This document shows, piece after piece, positions 17,472 through 25,764 of a stretch of 64,000 nt of DNA. This DNA is from Bacteroidetes bacterium 46-16 (GTDB lineage: Bacteria > Bacteroidota > Bacteroidia > Chitinophagales > Chitinophagaceae), in NCBI GenBank assembly GCA_001897835.1, contig MKUN01000008.1, forward strand, positions 62,001 to 126,000, given 5' to 3'. The position numbers and the translations under genes were made by a program. The notes under the pieces were generated by a model. That model was not told where the DNA came from and did no database searches. It saw only the letters and a list, made by a program, of their open reading frames with translations. Numbering within the stretch: position 1 is the stretch's first letter; each line of letters opens with the position of its first letter.

Positions 17472-18526
17472 GGCTTTTTTGCCTGGCAATATTATTGTTG
17501 GCGGCTTGCAAAAAAGACAAGCCGGATAGCCCTGTTGTGCCCCCGCCCGATAGCAATGCAGGCAGCAATGTATACGTGGTTTGCGAAGGTAGCCTGGGTA
17601 ATGGTAACGCAGCTCTTTCGCTTTATGACCCCGCAAGTGGTAGTGCTTATGAAGACGTTTATAAAGCGGCTAATGGACAGTCTTTGGGCGATGTGTTCCA
17701 GAGCATGACCCGCATCGGCGATAAACTCTTCCTCTGTGTCAATAACTCAGACAAGATCGCCGTTATCGACCGTAACACCCATATGCTTGTAGCTACTATT
17801 AATATCAGCAAACCGCGTTATATACTGCCCATCAGCGATACCAAAGCTTACGTATCCACACTATTTAGCAATAAGATCTATATAATAAACCCTCAAACCC
17901 TGCAGGTGACGGGCGATATAGACATGCCCGGTCAAAACCCTGAGCAAATGATACGTTATAATAGCAAAGTTTTTGTAGCTGCCTGGGACAGTACCATCAA
18001 TAAACTCTTCGTTGTTGACAATAATACCGACCAGCTTACAAACAGCATTCAGCTAAGCGGTTATGCGCCTAAAGAGATGGTGTTGGATAAAGAGGGCATC
18101 ATCTGGCTGCTCTCTGGCAACTTACAGGCTGCTAAGCCTGCATATTTTACCCGGATAGACCCTGCTACCGAACAGGTATTGGACAGCTACCCATTCCCTG
18201 CACTGGCCGATCCCCTGCGCCCCGCACTCAACAATACAAAAGATACCATTTACTATATAGAGATCAATTATACCGGCGGCAGTGATAACAATGGCATCTA
18301 CCGCATGCCTATCCATGCATCTTCGCTGCCTGCACAGCCCTTTGTACAGGCGCAGCAATACCAATACTATTACGCCGTAGCCGTAGATCCCAGTACAAGT
18401 AATATCTATGTGGCCGATCCCATTGGGTTTACGCAAAAAGGTATCGTGCACATATACCGAAGTGATGGCACACACCTTGGCCAGTTCAACACCGGGGTAG
18501 GGCCGGGACATTTTTATTTCGATTGA
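17444..18526 (+). CDS. YncE/DUF5074-like beta-propeller lipoprotein, BtuG-type
   Basis: The 360-aa product has a lipoprotein signal (CLAILLLAAC, Cys 22 by the ATG 17444 start) and a Lys/Asp/Pro-rich linker. Then come repeated propeller blades: VYVVCEGSLGNGNAALSLYD, DKIAVIDRNTHMLVATI, KAYVSTLFSNKIYIINPQT and NIYVADPIG. This fits the BtuG family, which binds cobalamin on the outside of the cell and passes it to BtuB; BtuG of Bacteroides is the described case. The gene overlaps its upstream neighbour by 28 bp and stops two bases before the TonB receptor start, so all are co-translated. Cobalamin binding itself is inferred from context. Confidence 0.85.
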   Translation: MVGKDYKTLRLFCLAILLLAACKKDKPDSPVVPPPDSNAGSNVYVVCEGSLGNGNAALSLYDPASGSAYEDVYKAANGQSLGDVFQSMTRIGDKLFLCVNNSDKIAVIDRNTHMLVATINISKPRYILPISDTKAYVSTLFSNKIYIINPQTLQVTGDIDMPGQNPEQMIRYNSKVFVAAWDSTINKLFVVDNNTDQLTNSIQLSGYAPKEMVLDKEGIIWLLSGNLQAAKPAYFTRIDPATEQVLDSYPFPALADPLRPALNNTKDTIYYIEINYTGGSDNNGIYRMPIHASSLPAQPFVQAQQYQYYYAVAVDPSTSNIYVADPIGFTQKGIVHIYRSDGTHLGQFNTGVGPGHFYFD

Positions 18527-18528
18527 GT

Positions 18529-20460
18529 ATGCGTGACAAGTTAACATGGAATAGGGTAGTGCCGCTTGTAGCGGTACTATTCGCTTTTATGCCTGTTACA
18601 TATGCCCAGTCGCTTAGCGATACCCTAAAAGATGTGCACATTCGTGATCACCGCAAAGAGCGGCGGCTCAACGATGAGCGCCTTAACAATATGGCCCCGG
18701 GCCAGCACAGCTTGCATATTGATAGCACTACCTTAAAGCAATACGAAGACCAGCAACTGTCCACACTCATCACACAGCAGGTGCCTGCCTTTGTGCGCTC
18801 CTATGGCTTCAACAACCTGGCCACGCTCAGCTTCCGCGGTTCATCGGCAGCGCAGTCGCAGGTCTTGTGGAACGGCATCCCCCTTGTTTATGCGGCCCTC
18901 GGCATGACCGATATTTCTTTATTGCCCGTTTCGCTGACCAACAACGTCGATATCGTTTACGGTGGCTCGGCAGCATTGCTGGGTAGCGGTAATGTGGGTG
19001 GGGCGGTGCTGCTGCAAAATGCAGAACCTGTGTTCAGCGATAAAATAAAACCCGGCCTTTCGGCATTACTATCCGCAGGTAGCTATGCCCGCTACAATGG
19101 CGATATCAAAGCTGCATTGAGTACCCGGAAATTCTACCTCTCGGCCAATGCCTTTGCCCAAAGCGCAGAGAACAATTTCAGCTATAGCGATGCCAGGGGC
19201 GCAATACAAAAAATGGATAATGCCCGCTTGCGTGGCGCCGGGGGACTATTGGATATGGCCTGGCAATTTGCACCAAAGAATGTCCTCAGCTTTTCGGGCT
19301 GGTACCAGCACTATTACCGCGAGATACCACCTGCCCTCTTTGAGGCCATTTCTTATAAGCAGCAGCAAGATGCCTCGTTACGACTGCTGCTCGACTGGAA
19401 GCGTGAGCGTGGAAATAATATCCTCTACGCCAAAAGTGCCTTCATACGCGATGAGATCCGGTACGACGACAGCGCTGTTCACCTGCACAGTAATAACCTC
19501 AGTTACCAGCTATACGAAGAGCTGGGCTGGAAGCATAGCTTTAATAGCCGGCAGCGCCTGTTGCTCTTTACTCCCGTCAATATTTCCTGGTTCAATGGCC
19601 TGCTAAGGCCACATGCTGCGCGCCAAAGCAGGGTAGCCATTGCCGGGGCATATTCCTTTTCTGCCGCCCGTAGCAGGCTCAATGCCGCTGTTAATGCAAG
19701 GCTTGAGTCCATCGATGGCCGTGTCATTTTCCTGCCCGGAGCAGATGCTTCATTTGTTATTGCCCAATGGCTAAGCCTGGGGGCCAATGTGCAGCGTAGT
19801 TACCGTGCGCCTACTCTTGGTGAATTGTACAATGCGCCCGGCGGCAACGAGTTTTTACAGCCAGAGCGTGGCTGGACAAGTGATGCCGGTTACCGGCTTA
19901 AACTACCTATCGGCGACCACCTCAGCTTAAACCACGACCTTTCTTATTTTAACCGGTACATCAAAGACTGGATCATCTGGTTTGGCGGAGCGGTCTGGAC
20001 ACCGCATAATATCGCTATCGTGCACAGCCGGGGCCTTGAAACGGAGAATAACCTGCTGGCATCACTAGGTAAATGGCAGCTGCACCTTGGTCTCAACACG
20101 GCTTATGTGCTGGCCGAAACGCGGCAGAGCTATATACTTAACGATGGCAGCATAGGCAAACAAATACCTTATACGCCCCGCTACAACGGGCAGATCAATA
20201 TCGGCTTTGCATACAGGGGCCTTTATTTCAATTATAACCACACTTATACCGGCTACCGCTTTATTACCAGCGATGAATCGGCCTGGCTGATGCCCTATAA
20301 TACCGGTAATATACAGGTATCCTACAGCACCAGGCTGGGTATCCCTTTCCGCTTCTTTGTCCAATGTAATAATCTTTGGTCTCAGCATTATGAAGTAGTG
20401 GCTGCCCGGCCAATGCCACTTGTCAACTTCAACCTCGGGGTGAAGGGAGATATACTATAA
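18529..20460 (+). CDS. btuB: TonB-dependent outer-membrane receptor, BtuB-like
   Basis: The 643-aa protein is a compact TonB-dependent receptor that would import cobalamin or another corrinoid. It has a signal peptide ending AFMPVTYAQ, a plug domain (about 50-165: LSTLITQQVPAFVRSYG, TLSFRGSSAAQSQVLWNGIP, GGSAALLGSGNVGGAV) and a 22-strand barrel ending in NFNLGVKGDIL. ATG 18529 follows the BtuG-like stop by two bases; a TTG at 18523 is less likely. The size, plug type and riboswitch control all point to BtuB, but the symbol rests on context as well as on sequence. No cobalamin biosynthesis gene is present in the window. Confidence 0.85.
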   Translation: MRDKLTWNRVVPLVAVLFAFMPVTYAQSLSDTLKDVHIRDHRKERRLNDERLNNMAPGQHSLHIDSTTLKQYEDQQLSTLITQQVPAFVRSYGFNNLATLSFRGSSAAQSQVLWNGIPLVYAALGMTDISLLPVSLTNNVDIVYGGSAALLGSGNVGGAVLLQNAEPVFSDKIKPGLSALLSAGSYARYNGDIKAALSTRKFYLSANAFAQSAENNFSYSDARGAIQKMDNARLRGAGGLLDMAWQFAPKNVLSFSGWYQHYYREIPPALFEAISYKQQQDASLRLLLDWKRERGNNILYAKSAFIRDEIRYDDSAVHLHSNNLSYQLYEELGWKHSFNSRQRLLLFTPVNISWFNGLLRPHAARQSRVAIAGAYSFSAARSRLNAAVNARLESIDGRVIFLPGADASFVIAQWLSLGANVQRSYRAPTLGELYNAPGGNEFLQPERGWTSDAGYRLKLPIGDHLSLNHDLSYFNRYIKDWIIWFGGAVWTPHNIAIVHSRGLETENNLLASLGKWQLHLGLNTAYVLAETRQSYILNDGSIGKQIPYTPRYNGQINIGFAYRGLYFNYNHTYTGYRFITSDESAWLMPYNTGNIQVSYSTRLGIPFRFFVQCNNLWSQHYEVVAARPMPLVNFNLGVKGDIL

Positions 20461-20803
20461 ACCGGGCTGATTCATTTCATGGTAGCAGTACTTCCGATTC
20501 TGTAAATAGGAAAAACCAGAAGTAGAAAAAGGGCTGATTATCTATTAAGTTATTCATTTTCAATCAAATAAAAACGATTATTTGATGTTGATATTGCTTC
20601 CGCTTTACTTCTTATTCCTTGCAAAAAACTTCCGTATTACAGGTTCCAATATGTAAAAGAACTTTATGCTTGCCTAAAAAATCGGCAAAGCCCCTAAGAT
20701 ACACAGCTTAACAAGGCAAAAGCAAGAAAAGATATCAACATTATTTTATTGCATGTCCGCAGCCCTCGCATGGTTTTTATAAGCAATTACATTAAAACAC
20801 ATT
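20461..20803. other. 343-bp gap without recognisable gene
   Basis: The stretch is AT-rich and holds no frame with protein-like composition, no clear terminator for the cobalamin operon and no tRNA. It probably holds the promoter of the small membrane protein at 20804, but I cannot point to a good -33/-7 pair. Confidence 0.5.
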
Positions 20804-21016
20804 ATGAGAGTATTCGGTATAGTATTAATTATCGTAGGTATATTAATGATGGTCTTTACAGGCATTAACTTCCAGAAGAAGGAAAATGTAGCTAAGATAG
20901 GCCCCGTAGAGATCAACAAGAAGGAGAACAAGCATGTGGGCTGGCCAACCTATGTTGGGGGTATCGTAGCAGTTGCAGGGGTGGTAATGGCCGTTGCTGG
21001 TGGCAAAAAGAAATAA
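20804..21016 (+). CDS. Small two-helix membrane protein (70 aa)
   Basis: The protein has one hydrophobic helix at residues 1-21 (MRVFGIVLIIVGILMMVFTG), a charged loop (FQKKENVAKIGPVEINKKEN) and a second helix at about 47-66 (YVGGIVAVAGVVMAVAG), then GGKKK. Such proteins are common in Bacteroidota and some other phyla and are usually annotated as DUF3185-like or hypothetical; I am not sure of the family name. The KIGPVEI loop is a typical feature. It stands alone. Confidence 0.75.
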   Translation: MRVFGIVLIIVGILMMVFTGINFQKKENVAKIGPVEINKKENKHVGWPTYVGGIVAVAGVVMAVAGGKKK

Positions 21017-21274
21017 GTCGGGTTCATGATGATGATCTGAAGACCGGCAGAGATTTGTTTCACTGCAAATTTAGAAAAGCCTTGCTTAATTCAACAAAAA
21101 TCTAAGCTTCTTTACCGATATAAGATCGTGAGCGAAACTTGTTTTACATTGATTGTCATTTGGTTATGATCTTGTTCTTTGTCCATGCAGTCTTGATCTG
21201 TACACACCATTAAATAGTTTTAAATGTACAATATGTACTTTGCTTTTTAGGGTATTCGGCGTATTTTGGGTGCT

Positions 21275-21679
21275 ATGGATATGTTGCGCCTTCTTCTTGC
21301 TGATGATGACAAAGATGATTGCGCTCTTTTTAAAGAAGCCTTGGTGGAAGCGAGGGTGCCTGCAGATATCCAAACGGTTCATGATGGAGAAAGGCTGCCC
21401 AATGCCCTTTTTCTTGGTCTGAATATGCCCCGGAAAAACGGACTTGAGTGCCTGGAGGAAATAAGACAAAATGATAAATTGCAGCACTTGCCTGTATTTA
21501 TACGCTCTACATCTTTTGACCCTGCGGTAGCAGGGTTGCTTTTTCAAAAGGGTGCCCGGCATTATATCCGTAAGCAGACATTTGGTAGTCTTAAAAAAGT
21601 GGTCTATAATGCACTTAAAGTGTTCCAGGCTGCAGACCATATAAAATCGAGTTGGGAGCATTTTGTTATTGAATCCTGA
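21275..21679 (+). CDS. Degenerate response-regulator receiver domain (no phospho-acceptor Asp)
   Basis: The 134-aa protein is a stand-alone CheY-like domain. The acidic pocket is present (LLLADDDKDD), and the switch Ser/Thr (RSTSFDP) and conserved Lys (IRKQT) are too. But the strand-3 motif reads ALFLGLNMPRKNG where D is expected, so GGT replaces GAT by one base change. Between HDGERL and PNALF, about eight to eleven residues seem missing compared with close relatives, and KPT has become KQT. It probably cannot be phosphorylated. It lies 17 bp before a PAS histidine kinase and may be a pseudo-receiver or a decaying gene. ATG 21275 or 21281 could be the start. Confidence 0.8.
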   Translation: MDMLRLLLADDDKDDCALFKEALVEARVPADIQTVHDGERLPNALFLGLNMPRKNGLECLEEIRQNDKLQHLPVFIRSTSFDPAVAGLLFQKGARHYIRKQTFGSLKKVVYNALKVFQAADHIKSSWEHFVIES

Positions 21680-21696
21680 ATATCCTTAATTAAAAT

Positions 21697-24588
21697 ATGA
21701 AAGCTGAAGATGCTGGTAACAGGCACCGGTTCATGACCGGTGGCGGTGAGATGGGAGCCCTTACGAGGGAAAAGAACTGGCATGATACCGTACTTGGTGA
21801 TCCCGCTACCTGGCCGCAAAGCTTAAAGACTATACTGGCGGTATTGCTTAATTCGCGTTTCCCTATGTTTTTATGGTGGGGTCCCGATCTTATTTGTTTT
21901 TACAATGACGCATACAGGCCTAGTTTGGGGCAAAATGGTAAGCATCCCGTTATGCTGGGCCAAAAGGCTGAGGAAGCATGGCCTGAGATATGGGGTATAA
22001 TAAAACCCCTTATAGACCAGGTACTCTCCGGTGAGGGATCTACCTGGAGCGAAGACCAGCTGATACCGATATACCGCAATGGGCAGATAGAAGATGTGTA
22101 TTGGACATTTAGCTACAGCCCCGTGAACGACGATAACGGGATACCGGGAGGGGTATTGGTTACCTGCTACGAAACCACGGAGAAGGTAAAGGTGCTTAGC
22201 GAAATGAAGGAGCGCGAGGACCAGCTGAGTTTTGCGCTGGATGCTGCTGAACTGGCTACCTGGGACTATGACCCGGTAAGTAACCGCTTTGTTGGTAATG
22301 ACCGGTTGAAAGAATGGTTTGGCCTGCAGGCTGAAGATGCCATAGACCTTTCTGATGCCTTGAACGTGATCGTTGAAGAAGACAGGCAAAGAGTAGTAAC
22401 AGCGATATCGCGGGCTCTTAATTATGATTCAGGAGGCCAGTACGAAATAGAATATAGCATTAAGGTAAGAGCAAACAGTACGCCGCGTATAGTACTGGCT
22501 AAGGGTAAGGCCTTATTTAATGATGACCATGTTGCCTATCGTTTCTGTGGCACATTGCAGGATATAACGGAACGGGTACTTACCCGGATAGCTATAGAAA
22601 AAACAGGTCTTGAAGTAGAGGATGCGGAGCAGCGATTAAGACTGGCCCTTGAGGCGGCTAACCTGGCTAGCTGGGACCTTGACCTGCTGAGCGGTAAGCT
22701 CATACATTCATCCCGCATGGCTGAGCTGTTTGGTCACGATGAGACCTATGTGCTGAGCCATGCGCAACTGCGCAGCCAGGTGCATCCCGAAGACAGGAAA
22801 CATATCATAGAGCCTGCCTTTCAGAAAGCATTGGAAACCGACCGCTATTATTATGAAGCAAGAATGCTGCGGCCAGATGGCTCGCTTTGCTGGATAAAAA
22901 CGCAGGGAAAAGTGTTGCGGGACAAAGCCGGCAATGCTCAAAAAATGATCGGTACCATGCAGGATATAACCGAGGAGGTACAGCATCGCCAGGAAATACT
23001 GGCGCGGGAGGAGAAGTTTCGCCTGCTTGCAGACTCTATGCCACAATTTGTGTGGACCTCGGATGCCGAAGGGAAACTGAATTATTTCAACCGTTCGGTT
23101 TTTGATTATTCGGGCTTATCGCTTGCCGATATTGAGCAGGGTGGCTTTATGCAGATCGTTCATCCTGGTGACCGGGATGAAAATACCCGTGCCTGGAATG
23201 AAGCTATCAGCACCGGGAAAGATTTTTTACTGGAACACCGTTTTCGCAGGCAGGATGGCATATACCGCTGGCACATGAGCAGGGCTGTTCCCCAGCGCGA
23301 TCTGCAGGGTAATATCCAGATGTGGGTAGGTACCAGTACCGATATTGATGATCAGAAAATGCTTGCCAGTAAACTGGAAAAGCAGGTAGAGGAAAAGATA
23401 AGGGAGCTAAAAATGTCGGGCGAAGAACTTGTGAAAAAAGAGGAACTCTACCAACGGATGGTTGGTGAGGTGCAGGACTATTCGATACTTTTTATGAGCA
23501 GGGAAGGGATCATTGAGAACTGGAACAAAGGGGCCGAGAAAATAAAAGGATATACAACAGAGGAGATCGTTGGCAAAAGCTTCTCGCTCTTCTATACACC
23601 TGAAGACAGGGCCGATGGCCGGCCTGCAAAACTGCTGCGACAGGCGGCAGAAACAGGCAGGGCCGTACAGGAAGGCTGGCGGATGAGAAAGAATGGTGAC
23701 CGATTTTGGGCCAGTGTGGTAATTACGGCCTTGCATGATGCTGATAATAATGTAATAGGCTTTACCAAAGTGACCCGCGACCTTACTGAGAAGCGCGATG
23801 TGGAGAACAAGATAAAGATGCATGCCCTGCAACTGGAAGAGAAGAATAAGGAACTGGAAAATATGAACGCTGAGCTGAAAAGCTTTGCTTACGTATCGAG
23901 CCACGACCTGCAGGAACCCCTGCGTAAGATACAGACATTTGCCAGCCTGGTGATCGATAAAGAGAAAGACCAGCTCTCGGAAAGAGGCAATGATTACCTG
24001 AGGCGTATGCAGAATGCGGCTGGCAGGATGCAGGCACTTATAGAAGACCTGCTCACCTATTCGCGGGCCAACTCTTCCGAGCGCATATTTAACCGCTCCG
24101 ACCTGCGGGCGCTGGTAACCGAAGGTATAAGCGATCTGAAAGATACTATTGCGTCCAAAGGGGCCATTATTGATATTGGACCGATGTGCATGGCCGATGT
24201 GATCGTTTTTCAATTCAGGCAATTGGTACAAAATGTGGTAGGGAATGCACTGAAATTTGCAAAACCGGGCATCGCCCCTCATATCAGGATAGATGCTTCC
24301 GTACTGGAAGCCACTGATGCAGCTATCCCCTTACCCGATCCGCGAAGGACTTACTGTCACATTTCTTTTTCCGATAATGGTATAGGTTTCGATCCTGTTT
24401 ATAAGGCCCGCATTTTTGAGGTATTTCAGCGCCTGCATGGCAAAGATGAGTACCCGGGCACGGGTATTGGCCTGGCCATAGTGAAAAAAATAGTGGAGAA
24501 CCACGAAGGCCTTATTATGGCCAATAGCGAGCCGGGCACAGGTACTACCTTTGATATATACATACCGCAGGTGCATATGGTTGTTTAG
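21697..24588 (+). CDS. Multi-PAS sensor histidine kinase
   Basis: The 963-aa kinase has no clear membrane helix, so it is likely cytoplasmic. An N-terminal PAS-like domain (about 15-170, with GDPATWPQSLKTIL) is followed by about four PAS/PAC units: ITER/ITEEVQHR-type PAC ends near 290 and 430, then PAS at 445-560 and 585-700. A coiled coil (EKQVEEKIRELKMSGEEL) precedes the last PAS. The HisKA box has its phospho-His near residue 736 in SSHDLQEPLRKIQ. The ATPase domain has NVVGNALKFA, DNGIGFDP and PGTGIGLAIVKKI. The degenerate receiver lies just upstream. The signal is unknown; PAS domains often sense redox state, light or small ligands. Confidence 0.95.
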   Translation: MKAEDAGNRHRFMTGGGEMGALTREKNWHDTVLGDPATWPQSLKTILAVLLNSRFPMFLWWGPDLICFYNDAYRPSLGQNGKHPVMLGQKAEEAWPEIWGIIKPLIDQVLSGEGSTWSEDQLIPIYRNGQIEDVYWTFSYSPVNDDNGIPGGVLVTCYETTEKVKVLSEMKEREDQLSFALDAAELATWDYDPVSNRFVGNDRLKEWFGLQAEDAIDLSDALNVIVEEDRQRVVTAISRALNYDSGGQYEIEYSIKVRANSTPRIVLAKGKALFNDDHVAYRFCGTLQDITERVLTRIAIEKTGLEVEDAEQRLRLALEAANLASWDLDLLSGKLIHSSRMAELFGHDETYVLSHAQLRSQVHPEDRKHIIEPAFQKALETDRYYYEARMLRPDGSLCWIKTQGKVLRDKAGNAQKMIGTMQDITEEVQHRQEILAREEKFRLLADSMPQFVWTSDAEGKLNYFNRSVFDYSGLSLADIEQGGFMQIVHPGDRDENTRAWNEAISTGKDFLLEHRFRRQDGIYRWHMSRAVPQRDLQGNIQMWVGTSTDIDDQKMLASKLEKQVEEKIRELKMSGEELVKKEELYQRMVGEVQDYSILFMSREGIIENWNKGAEKIKGYTTEEIVGKSFSLFYTPEDRADGRPAKLLRQAAETGRAVQEGWRMRKNGDRFWASVVITALHDADNNVIGFTKVTRDLTEKRDVENKIKMHALQLEEKNKELENMNAELKSFAYVSSHDLQEPLRKIQTFASLVIDKEKDQLSERGNDYLRRMQNAAGRMQALIEDLLTYSRANSSERIFNRSDLRALVTEGISDLKDTIASKGAIIDIGPMCMADVIVFQFRQLVQNVVGNALKFAKPGIAPHIRIDASVLEATDAAIPLPDPRRTYCHISFSDNGIGFDPVYKARIFEVFQRLHGKDEYPGTGIGLAIVKKIVENHEGLIMANSEPGTGTTFDIYIPQVHMVV

Positions 24589-25175
24589 TAGAAATATTTA
24601 TAATTTGTTATTAATACACTTTTTCATGTGATACCCTTGCGGCGATTATTTTCACGTAGATTCACAACAGCCATGCATTGTGCAACCCCATAGGTAAGCT
24701 CCGTATATATCTTGGCTAGGCTGGCCAAAAATGTGGATATCATTATTTGGAAAGCCCTTACCCTATGTTGTAACTTGCCTGAATGCTCCCCACGTCTTTG
24801 CGAGGAATGAAGCAAGGGCGCTGCGTAACAAACGGAACCTTTCCCTGCCACTTTTGAAAGGGAATTATGAAAAGACAGGAACCGTTCCCGGTTGCCATTA
24901 AAAGTCAAACATGTTAGGACCGGAAATAACTATTTCTCACATACATTGTGCCGGACCTGCGTTTCAGCTTAATATCGCATTGCCAGCAGGAAATAATAAA
25001 TGAGCCTGGAATACAGGAAATAATTATTTTCTCCCATATAAATGTGTGATAATTGGCCTGCTTTAGCTCAAACATGCGCCAAAGCCTTTATTTTTAGCAA
25101 AATAACAGGGATAGTGACCCAACTCTTGTAGAATAGAAATTGTCTATAAAGTTGTAATTTAAAACTTCCCATTAC
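24589..25175. other. 587-bp gap with a possible dispersed repeat
   Basis: No convincing gene is present. A 94-codon minus-strand frame (24624-24908) has no protein-like pattern. At 24793-24815 lies CGTCTTTGCGAGGAATGAAG followed by CAA, close to a short dispersed element I recall from many Bacteroidota genomes. The rest is AT-rich and should hold the promoter of the sigma factor gene. Confidence 0.45.
24793..24815 (+). repeat. REP-like dispersed repeat fragment
   Basis: The bases CGTCTTTGCGAGGAATGAAG, then CAA, resemble a motif (CGTCTTTGCGAGGAACGAAG) that I remember as occurring many times between genes in Bacteroidota and other genomes. Only one copy lies in this window, so repetition cannot be shown here. 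Confidence 0.4.
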
Positions 25176-25751
25176 TTGCCTGTAGCGTTGGCATATAACA
25201 TTCCGAATCAAACAAGTGAGTTGGAACAACTCATTCAGGGGTGCATCCGCAACGAGCGGAGCGCGCAGGAAAAATTGTATAAGCTCTTTTATCCGCGGAT
25301 GATGGCAGTGGTGCGCAGGTATATAGACCAGGAAGCCCAGGCAGAGGAAGTGCTGAACAATGGCTACCTCAGGGCTTTTCAGAAGATACACCAGTACACC
25401 TTCCAGGGCTCTTTTGAGGGCTGGCTGCGCAAGATCGTTTTTCACGCGGTCTCAGACTATGTGAAGCAGAACCAGCGTTATAATGAAAAGATAGTGCTGG
25501 CAGAGAAAGATGAATATGTGCATAAAGACCATGCGGACCGGCTATATTACAACCAGTTGCTGGAACTGGTGCAGGGCTTACCCGATGCCACCCGAACGGT
25601 GTTCAATATGTATGTGATGGAAGGTTTTTCGCATAAAGAAATAGGTAAAATGCTGGGGATCAGCGAAGGGACCTCCAAGTGGCACTTGTCGGAAGGCAGG
25701 CGGCACCTGAAGGACAAGATTGAAAAATTACAATTGCATTTAAAAAAATAA
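25176..25751 (+). CDS. ECF-type RNA polymerase sigma factor
   Basis: The 191-aa protein has sigma region 2 (about 30-95: EKLYKLFYPRMMAVVRRYI, EAEEVLNNGYLRAFQKI-like core, SFEGWLRKIV) and region 4 (about 130-185: LPDATRTVFNMYVMEGFSH, KEIGKMLGISEGTSKWHL). It belongs to the Bacteroidota sigma-70 group. No ATG occurs between the upstream stop at 25155 and region 2, so a TTG (25176 or 25188) must start it. This unusual start may keep levels low. The next gene begins 13 bp later and could encode its membrane-spanning partner. Confidence 0.92.
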   Translation: MPVALAYNIPNQTSELEQLIQGCIRNERSAQEKLYKLFYPRMMAVVRRYIDQEAQAEEVLNNGYLRAFQKIHQYTFQGSFEGWLRKIVFHAVSDYVKQNQRYNEKIVLAEKDEYVHKDHADRLYYNQLLELVQGLPDATRTVFNMYVMEGFSHKEIGKMLGISEGTSKWHLSEGRRHLKDKIEKLQLHLKK

Positions 25752-25764
25752 AATTTTATCCCCG

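Noticed and set aside
24624..24908. 94-codon minus-strand frame in the gap before the sigma factor
   Set aside because: No domain, signal or helix pattern; it covers the REP-like motif.
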